A DNA stretch of 64,000 nt, from NCBI RefSeq assembly GCF_946190275.1, contig NZ_CAMHZQ010000001.1, forward strand, positions 62,001 to 126,000, given 5' to 3'. The position numbers and the translations under genes were made by a program. The stretch is from Streptococcus mitis (GTDB lineage: Bacteria > Bacillota > Bacilli > Lactobacillales > Streptococcaceae). Positions 9,180 through 16,608 of the stretch are shown one piece after another (positions within the stretch are counted from its first letter, which is position 1; each line of letters begins with the position of its first letter). The notes beneath the pieces are model-generated. The model saw only the letters and a list, made by a program, of their open reading frames with translations, ran no database searches and was not told the origin of the DNA.

Positions 9180-9510
9180 ATGACTAACTTTTTTCGCACA
9201 ACAATGTGAACGAATCTATAAAAACTACATTTTCACCTATGATATCTTTTCCTCATCGGAACAACTCCAAGGGCAACTCTATCATCAAGCTCAAAAGGCT
9301 TTAAATAAATTTGCTAACCAATCACTGCTTACTGGCTTTGCTCAAGGTGAAGTACAATTTTACACTCAGAAAGGAAACACTTATGATCCCAGAAACACTT
9401 GTTATGCTACCAGAATTTATCGACACTGCTTACTACGAAAAATTGGGCAATGCGCCACGTTATGTCTTCGGAAAAGAAGGCAAATATCAACGCCACGTGC
9501 TAAACAATGA
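9180..9510 (+). pseudogene. Small element gene disrupted by a one-base frameshift
   Basis: AAAGGAG sits before an ATG at 9180, but the frame closes after nine codons. If the six-T run at 9189-9194 were five, the frame would continue MTNFFAQQCERIYKNYIF and stay open to a stop at 9508-9510, about 110 residues. The good ribosome binding site and long open downstream frame argue for a real gene broken by slippage, although a sequencing error or programmed slippage cannot be excluded. Product unknown. Its 3' part overlaps the following gene in another frame. Confidence 0.5.
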
Positions 9511-9679
9511 ACAACACGGAGACTTCCACGTAATCACACCTGCTTCAGCTACCGTCTTTCCAGAAGATGCTTTTGTTGAAGTAGTTAACCCTATTTTCCT
9601 ATCGGATACTTCGCTGAATGGAAATTCTGTCGCACCTGCTCTCAATATTTTTGCTGAAAAGCTAGTACTCAAGAAATAA
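9383..9679 (+). CDS. Small conserved element protein, possibly YdcP/DUF961-like
   Basis: A 98-aa protein starting at the ATG at 9383 behind AAGGA; an earlier in-frame codon at 9311 has no ribosome binding site. The second half reads [13 protein letters not shown] and ends [11 protein letters not shown], a pattern that recalls the small DUF961/YdcP proteins encoded near the start of Tn916-like and IME transfer modules. I cannot confirm this by eye. It is followed, 21 bases later, by the integrase-tail fusion frame and belongs to the decayed left element. AT-rich like its surroundings. Confidence 0.45.
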   Translation: MIPETLVMLPEFIDTAYYEKLGNAPRYVFGKEGKYQRHVLNNEQHGDFHVITPASATVFPEDAFVEVVNPIFLSDTSLNGNSVAPALNIFAEKLVLKK

Positions 9680-9700
9680 CAAAATAAAGGAGAAAATAAA

Positions 9701-9841
9701 ATGGCTAAAACTGGATTAAAGTATGGAATCTATGAAATTCTTACTCATAGCGATACCCTTACAACTAAGACTTATGTAAATACTTCGAATATTATTCCAA
9801 TGGCTGTTGGAGAGATTGCTTATCGTAATCTTAAAAAGTAA
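9701..9841 (+). pseudogene. Integrase 3' remnant fused to the start of another gene
   Basis: A 46-codon frame behind AAAGGAG. The first 12 codons (MAKTGLKYGIYE) belong to an unidentified gene. From there on it matches the C terminus of the intact integrase at 18384-19601: LTHSDT, TTKTYVNTSN, PMAVGEIAYRNLKK, with only conservative changes and including the catalytic tyrosine region. The abrupt join at about 9736 is a deletion scar: everything between an early gene and the end of int has been lost. The product cannot be an active recombinase. Its downstream sequence continues into the left att copy. Confidence 0.8.
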
Positions 9842-10146
9842 TGGTGTGAATTTTACTAAAAATCATCAAAAAAACACCCCATGGTGTGAACCATGAAGTG
9901 TTGTAAATGCTGTATTGTAGCTGGTTCTTAACGTTTAGAGAACTGGCTAGCTTTACGAGCTTTCTTAAGACCTGGTTGGAAAAACTATTATTTGAATAAG
10001 TTTTAATATCCCTTCAAAATCAACGTTTTCCCTCTTTTTCAGAAAACACTTTTTCATCTAATTTGAATAAATTTTATTTGAATGGTGTGAATTTTACCTT
10101 AAAAATACACGAATTGAGCTAGAATTTACCGAAAAGTTCACACCAT
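9841..10146. promoter_or_regulatory. Repeated GGTGTGAA motifs near the left att (candidate arm sites)
   Basis: ATGGTGTGAATTTT occurs at 9841-9854 and 10082-10095, ATGGTGTGAA at 9881-9890, and an inverted copy TTCACACCAT at 10137-10146. The same motif is clustered near the other att (19601-19673). Repeats flanking both ends of an integrase-bearing element are typical of arm-type integrase or excisionase binding sites; this is inference. Confidence 0.45.
9925..9977 (-). repeat. att site: duplicated 3' end of rpsI, left copy
   Basis: 53 bases identical to 19709-19761, the stop codon and last 16 codons of rpsI. This is the direct repeat expected from tyrosine-recombinase integration into a gene 3' end. 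The sequence diverges sharply after 9977, which marks the end of the shared att core. Similarity also extends leftward at a lower level through the integrase tail. Confidence 0.9.
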
Positions 10147-10183
10147 ATAAAATTTATATATATCCTAACAAAAACATAGAAAA

Positions 10184-10206
10184 GAGAGCAAACCGCTCTC
10201 CTTTTT
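10184..10206 (-). terminator. Bidirectional terminator after the choline-binding protein
   Basis: GAGAGC/GCTCTC stem with T-runs on both strands, 20 bases past the stop codon of the minus-strand gene. Confidence 0.75.
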
Positions 10207-10226
10207 TATTATTACAATTTAATCTT

Positions 10227-11948
10227 TTATACCCACTCACCATTGGCATTGACCGTATAGCCATCTGGTGTAGTAGTATTCACCGCTAAAGCTCCTGAGC
10301 TATAGGCATAGTACCATTTACCAGAAACTGTAAACCAGACTGTTTTCATAGCTCCAGCGCTATCAAGATAATACCATGTATTATTATCTTTTACCCAACC
10401 AGTCGCCATTTTACCATTTTCTTTAAGATAGTACCATGTGTCATTGTCTTTGACCCAGCCTGTAGCCAGTGAACCTGTTTCATTCAAGTAATACCATGAG
10501 CCACCAGTTTTGACCCAGCCAGTTTGCATCCAGCCTGTACTGTCAAAGTAATACCATGTACCCTTGATTTGTTCCCAACCGTTGCTAGTATAGGAACCGT
10601 CTTCGTGCTGATACCACCAGCGACCAGCTGACTCAATCCAGTTACCAGCTTGAGAATCTTTTGTAGTCTTAGTTTCCGTTTTCTGTTTGGCAACTACATC
10701 TACTTTGGCTTTATCTTGGCCAATCACCCCACCATTGTTATTCACAACAGGAACTTCAACACGTGGAGTTGTTGGGACAACAGGAGCTACAGGTGCGCTT
10801 GGAACGCTAGGAGTGCTTGGAACAGATGGAGTTGTTGGAAGTGCGAACTCAGGAAGAGCTGGACGGACTTCTGGGATACCCTTATCTGTTACAGGATGTT
10901 TCTTCAATTCTTCTGCTTGAAGACGAGCCTGTTCTGCTTCGTAACTTGCTTTTGCTGTCGCATAAGCCTTATTCGCTTCTTTGGCTACTTTTTCTTTTGC
11001 TTCAAGCGCTTCTTGTGCAGTTGCTTGATTTGCTTTTACTTCTTTGAGCGCTTCTTCTGCGTCTTTCAACTCTGCCTTGCGAGTTTCAAGCTCTTTTGCA
11101 GCAGTTTTCAAATCTTGAACCAACTCTTTTGAAGAAGTAACTTGTGTTTTTGCTTGGTTAAGTGCTTCTTTGGCAACGGATACCGCTTGAGTTTTTGTAG
11201 CAATATCTGCTTTTGTACCTTCAATTTGCGCTTTTGTTGCTTGATTTGCTTGTTCTGCTTCTGTAAGAGCAGTTTCTGCATCTGTTTGCGCTTGTTTGCT
11301 TGTTTTTTCCGCTTCTACGGCTTCTTTTTGTGCTTCATTAGCATTTTCCAAGCCTTTGCCATTAACCGCGTCTGTGGCGATTTGAACCGCTTCTGTGGCA
11401 CTTGCAAGTGCTTTTTCTTTTTCAGTTTGTGTAGCTTCTTTTTCTGCTACAACCGCTTCTTGCGTAGATACCGCTTGATTTGCTTCTGTAGCTTTTGTTT
11501 CTGCCTGTTTAACGGCTTCTTCTTTTGCAGGAACAGCAGACTCAGCCTTCACAACTTCTTTTTCTGCTTCTGCAATAATGGCTGGACTTGCCTTCTTCGC
11601 AAAGTCTTCCGCCTTTTTCACAGCGTCTGTTTTCTCATTGACAAGAGAATCTGCTTCATTTGTAGCACGCTTGGCATCTTTGACCGCTTGCTTGGCTTCT
11701 ACTACTTCTTGATCCGCTTTCTTAGCTTCTGCTTCTTTTGTTGCAACTTCTTCTTTTGTCGCTACCGCAGGAGCAGTTGTTTCCACAACTTCCGCCTTTG
11801 GCGCTTCCACATTCACTGGTTTTGGAGCGACTTCTTCTGCTCCTACTGTATGGGATAGGGATGCGATAGTGACTGCCAATGCAGATACAACTGCACCCGT
11901 ATGTAATTTCTTAATCTTCCCATGATCTTTTAACTTAGAATCAAACAT
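10227..11948 (-). CDS. Choline-binding surface protein with long coiled coil
   Basis: A 573-aa secreted protein. Residues 1-37 are a signal peptide ending near TVGAEE. About residues 40-345 are Ala/Glu/Lys-rich heptad-like sequence, a long coiled coil. A Pro/Val/Ser/Thr-rich hinge (about 350-400) follows. The last 140 residues are choline-binding repeats (GWVKDNDTWYYL, GTWYYFDSTGWMQTGW and similar), which anchor the protein to phosphocholine on teichoic acid. No LPXTG motif is present. The coiled-coil plus hinge plus choline-binding layout is shared with PspA/PspC-type proteins, so a host-interaction role is possible. It is unusual as cargo of a small mobilizable element. It is transcribed away from the HTH gene, and a 12-bp inverted repeat overlaps its likely promoter. 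Confidence 0.85.
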   Translation of the reverse strand: MFDSKLKDHGKIKKLHTGAVVSALAVTIASLSHTVGAEEVAPKPVNVEAPKAEVVETTAPAVATKEEVATKEAEAKKADQEVVEAKQAVKDAKRATNEADSLVNEKTDAVKKAEDFAKKASPAIIAEAEKEVVKAESAVPAKEEAVKQAETKATEANQAVSTQEAVVAEKEATQTEKEKALASATEAVQIATDAVNGKGLENANEAQKEAVEAEKTSKQAQTDAETALTEAEQANQATKAQIEGTKADIATKTQAVSVAKEALNQAKTQVTSSKELVQDLKTAAKELETRKAELKDAEEALKEVKANQATAQEALEAKEKVAKEANKAYATAKASYEAEQARLQAEELKKHPVTDKGIPEVRPALPEFALPTTPSVPSTPSVPSAPVAPVVPTTPRVEVPVVNNNGGVIGQDKAKVDVVAKQKTETKTTKDSQAGNWIESAGRWWYQHEDGSYTSNGWEQIKGTWYYFDSTGWMQTGWVKTGGSWYYLNETGSLATGWVKDNDTWYYLKENGKMATGWVKDNNTWYYLDSAGAMKTVWFTVSGKWYYAYSSGALAVNTTTPDGYTVNANGEWV

Positions 11949-11993
11949 ATCTAAACTCCTATTGTATAGTTTTCAGTGTATTTTTTACCTTTA

Positions 11994-12073
11994 GTACCAT
12001 TCTACCATACTTTTGTAACTTTTGTACAGTTTAATATACTTATTTTTAAAGAAAATAGATAGTAGAATGGTAC
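11994..12073. promoter_or_regulatory. Divergent promoter region with a 12-bp inverted repeat
   Basis: GTACCATTCTAC (11994-12005) and GTAGAATGGTAC (12062-12073) are perfect inverted copies 56 bases apart. Each contains a TAGAAT that can serve as a -10 box, the left one for the choline-binding protein on the minus strand. A separate plus-strand promoter, TTGTAA (12013-12018), 16 bases, TATACT (12035-12040), lies between. The arrangement suggests that the adjacent HTH protein binds both arms and controls both genes. Confidence 0.5.
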
Positions 12074-12456
12074 ATAATATGAGATACGATAGATTACAAA
12101 AACATATAGCATTTAGAATCCGTGAATGTCGAAAAGAACAGAAATTAAGTCAAGAGAAATTATCAGAATTAGCTGGCTTGGGTATTAAGGCCATTCAAAA
12201 CATGGAAAATATGAAATATGATTTTAAAATAAAAACTCTTGAATCAGTAATCAAAGCATTAGGCATTACCGTAGAAGAGTTCTTTAACCTACAAGCATAT
12301 AATCCAGAAAGAAAAGAGTTCTTTAATTTACAAGCATATGAATCAGAGAGAGAAGACTCCCCAGAAATACTTCTCGAAAACTTAACAAAGTTACCCAAAG
12401 AGAAACAAGGAAAAATTATATCTTCATTTAATGAAATTGTAAAGAATATTAAGTAA
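12067..12456 (+). CDS. HTH-XRE regulator, divergent from the choline-binding protein
   Basis: A 129-aa protein if started at the ATG at 12067; an ATG at 12079 is also possible, and neither has a strong ribosome binding site. An XRE helix-turn-helix occupies about residues 5-65 (LSQEKLSELAGLGIKAIQNMEN). It is followed by a tandem 13-residue duplication, EFFNLQAYNPERK then EFFNLQAYESERE, encoded by two 39-bp units (12277-12315, 12316-12354), and a short charged tail. Its location opposite the surface-protein gene and next to a long inverted repeat suggests that it represses itself and that gene. The 12067 start lies inside the right arm of the repeat. Confidence 0.75.
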   Translation: MVHNMRYDRLQKHIAFRIRECRKEQKLSQEKLSELAGLGIKAIQNMENMKYDFKIKTLESVIKALGITVEEFFNLQAYNPERKEFFNLQAYESEREDSPEILLENLTKLPKEKQGKIISSFNEIVKNIK

Positions 12457-12551
12457 AAAATATTTTCTAAATATATAAAGGTAACTTCTAAAAGTAACTT
12501 CCACTTGTACTAGCGGTGGAACTTAGTTTGGGAATTTACCCTAAATATATA

Positions 12552-12592
12552 AAATCCCTCCATAATATTGTTTCATGGAGGGATTTTTTTAT
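12552..12592. terminator. Bidirectional terminator between converging genes
   Basis: Perfect 12-bp stem AAATCCCTCCAT (12552-12563) / ATGGAGGGATTT (12575-12586) with a T-run on the plus side, and an A-rich flank giving some T on the minus side. It separates the HTH gene from the converging 506-aa gene. Confidence 0.8.
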
Positions 12593-12644
12593 CGAAATAC
12601 TAATAATAGCAGTCTGATGTCAATAACAATTTCTTATGAAGTGA

Positions 12645-14165
12645 TTACTTTTCGTTAACTACAAGAGGAATATTAGCAAAAAAATTAGCTTCTTTAATTA
12701 CACTGAATAAATTTCTTTTATTTGTCTTTTCTTGAATATAATCATTTTTTAAAATATAAAAATGATTATATTCTTTTTGATGTTTTGATAGGGACTTAAA
12801 CTTAATTTTTATAGTTCTATCTTTTATCGTTACATTTGCATTTAAACGGTAATTTATAAAATAATTTATCATGTAAAACCATTGATTATATTCAACATCT
12901 ACTATTGCTTTACGATTTCTCAATATACCTCTACCTTTTTTTATCTTATTATTACTGAACTTTGGTAACTGACGATAAAGAATACATATTTCTCTATTTG
13001 ACTTATAAACTAAATTTAGACAATTAGATTGTTTTTTATTACTAACAACATCATATATAACGTTTTCTTTAATTTTTTGTAATACTCCTTTAAATACTTT
13101 TTTCTTACCTTTTCCATCTAGTACAAACTTTTTATCTTTAAATACTTTCTTCTCATGCAGTTTAGTTTGTATATACTTCCTAGTTCCATTTGAAGATTTG
13201 AAGTAGAGTCTATGATTTTTTAATCCCTTAGATTTATTCTTACGAATGATATAAGCTGGTTCTTCTATAGAAGCATATAGGTTTAAATTTATATCATCCC
13301 GATCCACATCAAGACTATCTTCTTTCGCAATATTAAGAAATTCATCAATAAGTTCAGTTTCGGAAGGATAATTCAGACTGAAAAAATAATTCTCTGATTT
13401 TAATGCACCTAAAAAGGCCTCGAATTGACTTCTGCTCAGTCTCGAATTATTATCTAAAAAATTTTTCAATATTCTCTTAATGATTGTCATTTGTTTTTTA
13501 TAAGAATTTTGATTTAAGCTCGTTCCTAAACTCTTTTTCACCTCTCTATTTATTTGGTATTCTATATCCCTCCTCACACTGTAATCCAATCTCTTTAAAG
13601 AAGGCAATAAGAAATCCGTTAACTTATACATATCGGATAGCACAGCTACTTCAAGTGAATCACCCTTACTGTCTTTACTCAAGTCCTTTGGAATCCGTTC
13701 TAATGAATCATTACTAAAATAATCATTAAACATTTCACTAGCGACAGACATTTCCTCAAAAGCAAACAATAACTTTAATTTTTGTGAATCTTTTTTTGGT
13801 TCGTTATTACACCATTTTGTTAAAGTATCTTCTGAAACTGGCGCTTTTTCTTTAAAATATATGTCTAAGAAATTTCGTCTTGAATAATGGTTATTTTTTT
13901 TATCTCTTGCCCACTGTTCCTTGATAATAACGTTAAAGTTTTCTAATAAGAACTCTCTCTTCATATCTAACAACTTTTTTTGATTTAAAAAGTTTCCTAA
14001 TTCTACTAGAGAGATTTCTTTTTCAGAAATATCATTACACTGTAATAAATCAGAAAAAGAGATTTCTTTTTCTTGACTAATCTGACTTTTTAAAAAATCT
14101 ACTACATCTCTAACTCTAATATTTTGAGGATAGAGTTCAGAAATAAAATAATCACATTGTTTCAT
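12645..14165 (-). CDS. Unrecognised 506-aa protein, element cargo
   Basis: I do not recognise this protein. It is lysine-, asparagine- and serine-rich with no signal peptide or membrane segment, so it is probably cytoplasmic. A stretch around residues 110-150 (VSEDTLTKWCNNEPKKDSQK) could be a helix-turn-helix. The C-terminal third is strongly basic (KGKKKVFKGVLQKIKEN, IKKGRGILRNRKA) and may bind nucleic acid. No nuclease or ATPase motif is visible. It sits alone, convergent to the HTH gene and divergent from the mobilization module, in a position where IMEs often carry cargo, so a defence or abortive-infection role is conceivable but unproven. Very AT-rich. Confidence 0.6.
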   Translation of the reverse strand: MKQCDYFISELYPQNIRVRDVVDFLKSQISQEKEISFSDLLQCNDISEKEISLVELGNFLNQKKLLDMKREFLLENFNVIIKEQWARDKKNNHYSRRNFLDIYFKEKAPVSEDTLTKWCNNEPKKDSQKLKLLFAFEEMSVASEMFNDYFSNDSLERIPKDLSKDSKGDSLEVAVLSDMYKLTDFLLPSLKRLDYSVRRDIEYQINREVKKSLGTSLNQNSYKKQMTIIKRILKNFLDNNSRLSRSQFEAFLGALKSENYFFSLNYPSETELIDEFLNIAKEDSLDVDRDDINLNLYASIEEPAYIIRKNKSKGLKNHRLYFKSSNGTRKYIQTKLHEKKVFKDKKFVLDGKGKKKVFKGVLQKIKENVIYDVVSNKKQSNCLNLVYKSNREICILYRQLPKFSNNKIKKGRGILRNRKAIVDVEYNQWFYMINYFINYRLNANVTIKDRTIKIKFKSLSKHQKEYNHFYILKNDYIQEKTNKRNLFSVIKEANFFANIPLVVNEK

Positions 14166-14471
14166 AATACACCTACTATCTAAAATAAAATACGAGTTGA
14201 TTTTTCAAACTCAAATTCTTAAGTTATATTGATAACTATCACTATTAAATTATATCATTTTGTCGGATTTTTGTTTCAATTTGAAAACTTTTAGTAGATT
14301 GGCCAGATAGTAAACTGACCAGATTTGATTGTGCAGGCGAGTTTTTAAAAAAACTCGCATTCCAACCAATTTTAAAATAAGATATACTAGTTGTGTCGTT
14401 AAAGTTATAACTTTTTACTCGTCAGCATTCGCGATAAGCTGACCATGCATTCTTTGACAGGAGGAAAAAAC
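14166..14471 (+). promoter_or_regulatory. Control region before the mobilization module
   Basis: No gene. It contains a perfect hairpin GCGAGTTTTT/AAAAACTCGC (about 14338-14359), a TATACT -10 candidate near 14383, a 14-bp palindrome AAAGTTATAACTTT (14401-14414) that could be an operator, a GTCAGC/GCTGAC hairpin (14421-14426/14438-14443) and the AGGAGG ribosome binding site of the next gene. Confidence 0.45.
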
Positions 14472-14864
14472 ATGTCAAAAGAGAAAAAATTAACTGTGGG
14501 CACCCACACCAGTGCAAAAGCATTTTTAGATGCTTTGTTAACATCTGTTACAGTGTCAGCAACAATAAAAGTTGTTGACAAAAACGATGGCATCATCAAC
14601 GAAGGTCAAGAAGACCAACGTGCTTGGGCATCTCTAACGTGTGTAGATAAGAAACTCTACGAGACGTTTGCAAGTATTGGACAAGAAGACTACTGTCCAA
14701 CTTTTAAAGTCAAGTTGAAAAACTATCAGAGCGAAAACCTAGATAGTTTGATTAACGCTGACATCACACTTAATAACTATGATGTAGCGTTTGTATTTGA
14801 CAAACTCAAGCAACCAGTCGGACTCGCTCTTGTAGCTGAGCTTGGTGACATTTCATTGAAATAA
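14472..14864 (+). CDS. Small element protein, first gene of the mobilization module
   Basis: A 130-aa soluble protein. The ATG at 14472 follows AGGAGGAAAAAAC; an upstream ATG at 14445 overlaps this site and is rejected. The sequence (KLTVGTHTSAKAF, later DITLNNYDVAFVFDKLKQP) is not one I recognise with confidence. By position it corresponds to the small DUF961/YdcP-type or accessory genes that open Tn916-like and IME transfer modules. A long imperfect hairpin follows at 14872-14921 before the membrane-protein gene. Confidence 0.6.
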   Translation: MSKEKKLTVGTHTSAKAFLDALLTSVTVSATIKVVDKNDGIINEGQEDQRAWASLTCVDKKLYETFASIGQEDYCPTFKVKLKNYQSENLDSLINADITLNNYDVAFVFDKLKQPVGLALVAELGDISLK

Positions 14865-14871
14865 GTGATAA

Positions 14872-14921
14872 GCATAGTGAGTTATCATCTACTTCCTTTA
14901 GATGATAACTACTTACTATGC
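14872..14921 (+). other. Long hairpin between element genes
   Basis: GCATAGT-g-AGTTATCATCT pairs with AGATGATAACT-actt-ACTATGC, an 18-bp interrupted stem with a 9-base loop and no T-run. It could be an mRNA processing or stabilising structure, or a protein site. Confidence 0.45.
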
Positions 14922-14934
14922 GTGAGGTGAACAT

Positions 14935-15513
14935 ATGTTATTTAAAATATTCTTCTATCTTATCCTTGCGTTGCTTGTGTGGCAAGGTTTGAATGTTGTG
15001 TACATTTATCTAAAGAGACAGTTTCTTCTACTATCAAATGAAGTTGCTGATAACAACGGAAAGATATGGGAACAATGTCTCTTATTATCGGGAAATCAAG
15101 TTAAGATTTTAAAAAATTTGATTCAGGAGTTAATTTTTTGGCAACTAAACAAGACAATTGATGAGCAATTACAAGCTCGAAAGGCTACTGTCTTACAAAA
15201 CGTAGTTAATCATCTCAATCAAAACTTATATCAGCAGTTACAGTTAAAAACTATAAATCCTGCCACTACTGATGGTGTAGATATTTGGGTTTATCTAGCA
15301 AACAACTTAAATGATGATGAACAATTGTCATTAGAAAACTACTTTGTAGGTGTTATTGCTCTATACACCAATGAGTTTGCATTAGATGTACTAACTGTTG
15401 AACTGACCGCAGGTTCTGGCTGGGTTGCTAAATTCGATGTCAAAACGAGCGGAGAGGCAGTATACAATCGAATGACAAGACAGACGAAAGTCAGTTACGA
15501 AGAGGACTTCTAG
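14935..15513 (+). CDS. Membrane-anchored element protein of unknown function
   Basis: A 192-aa protein with one N-terminal membrane segment (about residues 3-26, FKIFFYLILALLVWQGLNVV) and a cytoplasmic or surface domain rich in Gln, Asn and Leu. No family is recognised. It precedes the FtsK-like ATPase with one base between stop and start, so the two are translationally coupled. In conjugative elements a small membrane protein next to the coupling ATPase often tethers it; that role is inferred from context only. RBS GAGGTG precedes the ATG. Confidence 0.6.
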   Translation: MLFKIFFYLILALLVWQGLNVVYIYLKRQFLLLSNEVADNNGKIWEQCLLLSGNQVKILKNLIQELIFWQLNKTIDEQLQARKATVLQNVVNHLNQNLYQQLQLKTINPATTDGVDIWVYLANNLNDDEQLSLENYFVGVIALYTNEFALDVLTVELTAGSGWVAKFDVKTSGEAVYNRMTRQTKVSYEEDF

Positions 15514-15514
15514 C

Positions 15515-16237
15515 ATGATCAAAAACGTTTTTGACGTCAACAACAGGGGACACCCATCCCCTGCAACCGTTGACATTAACCGATTTTTCGCATGGATTAT
15601 AGCAGGCCCGTCTGGTTCAGGAAAATCCACTTTTTTGAGAAGACTGCTAGGTCTCATTTCATTTCATGATACAGATGCTGAAGCTTACTTTTTGGACTTT
15701 AAAGCAGATGAAGAAATGTTTTCAATGACTAGTGACCATGTCGCAAGAGGCTTTGACTGTCTAGAACTATTCGAAACAGTCTATAAACGCTTTGAGGATA
15801 GACTTCATAAGCAAGAAAAAAACTCACATAATCTTTACTTGATTTTCGACGAGTGGCAAGCTTTCCTTGCTTATTTAGAACAAACAGACAAGAAAAAGCA
15901 CAAGGAAGTACTTTCTAAGATGTTAATGATGAACAGTATGGGTAGAAGCCTAGGTTTGCGAATCGTTTTATCTAGTCAACGTTTCTTGATGTCTGACCTT
16001 CCGGGGCGCTACAATTTTAATTGTGTCATATCCTTATCAACTAGCTTTCTGCTAGCAACAAACAACAGGCAACTCCTTTTTCCTGATATGGAAAAGGATG
16101 AAGTTTCAGTAAAACCTAGAGGATATGGCTATTTCCAACTGGAGGGCGAATCTGTCAAGATGTTTCGTACTATTCAAGTAAGAGACGAGGAACGGTTAAA
16201 TCAACGAATGCAAGAGCTATTTTCAAGGTATAGCTAG
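15515..16237 (+). CDS. FtsK/TcpA-like DNA-translocase ATPase (coupling-protein candidate)
   Basis: A 240-aa ATPase with Walker [10 protein letters not shown] at about 30-38, FLDFKADEEMF, Walker B YLIFDEWQAF and an SSQRFLMSDLPGR motif, the order found in FtsK/HerA-type DNA pumps. It lacks a membrane domain, which may be supplied by the upstream gene. In streptococcal mobilizable elements, short TcpA-like proteins of this type serve as coupling proteins that deliver the relaxosome to a helper conjugation pore. The position just before the Rep/relaxase gene supports this. It is much shorter than TcpA of full ICEs, so it is a minimal version. Confidence 0.72.
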   Translation: MIKNVFDVNNRGHPSPATVDINRFFAWIIAGPSGSGKSTFLRRLLGLISFHDTDAEAYFLDFKADEEMFSMTSDHVARGFDCLELFETVYKRFEDRLHKQEKNSHNLYLIFDEWQAFLAYLEQTDKKKHKEVLSKMLMMNSMGRSLGLRIVLSSQRFLMSDLPGRYNFNCVISLSTSFLLATNNRQLLFPDMEKDEVSVKPRGYGYFQLEGESVKMFRTIQVRDEERLNQRMQELFSRYS

Positions 16238-16608
16238 CGCTTTTTCTGCTACACTTGTTTAGCGCGACACTGACCTTACCTAGGGGATTCATCGGTATAG
16301 GTGTCGGCACGACATTACCAGCAGAAAAATGACTGCTTGCAAGGGCTAGAGGGTGGAGATTTTTCAAGCGTAACGATGCCGAAGGCAAGGAGTGAAGCGA
16401 AGAAAAATACTACCCGTCCCTTGTTAGCTGGCAAGCGTTCTCGGTTCGATGGGGATCCATCGGGCAGGAGAGGCTGGGGTTTGGGGCAAAGCCCCAAGAG
16501 TATCTAAATTTATTTTTTAATTATTCCTAACGCGTGTTAGACTGGGCTTGTCAATAGTCTAACACTAAAATAATTAAAAAAATAATTAGAAATGGTGGTT
16601 TAATTATT
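16238..16608. other. Candidate origin region (oriT or replication origin) before rep
   Basis: A 371-bp non-coding stretch that is GC-rich in the middle, unlike the surrounding element. It contains CGATGG/CCATCG around 16448-16463 and a hairpin TTGGGGC-AAA-GCCCCAA (16481-16497). A compound hairpin follows: outer arms of 13 bp (16513-16525 / 16569-16581) and perfect inner arms GTGTTAGACT / AGTCTAACAC (16534-16543 / 16556-16565) around the 12-base loop GGGCTTGTCAAT. Rep proteins usually nick at such a loop near their own gene. Confidence 0.5.

Larger units (their letters stand above)
1..9977. mobile_element. Decayed rpsI-integrated element with defence cargo (left end outside window)
   Basis: The segment ends on the right in an integrase tail and an att copy but lacks a complete integrase, relaxase or coupling protein. 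It carries the two regulator systems and the PHP-ATPase and ATPase/HNH defence-like genes. It fits a cis-mobilizable element (att-flanked, integrase-less). Its outer att site should lie left of the window; none was seen inside. The boundary at 1 is only the window edge. Confidence 0.55.

Noticed and set aside
10370-10600. Short direct repeats that could be taken for a CRISPR array
   Set aside because: They are choline-binding repeats within a coding sequence; no spacers or Cas genes exist.
11142-11858. 238-codon open frame rich in Phe and Cys on the plus strand
   Set aside because: It lies wholly opposite the choline-binding protein coding sequence and mirrors its Ala/Lys/Glu codon pattern.
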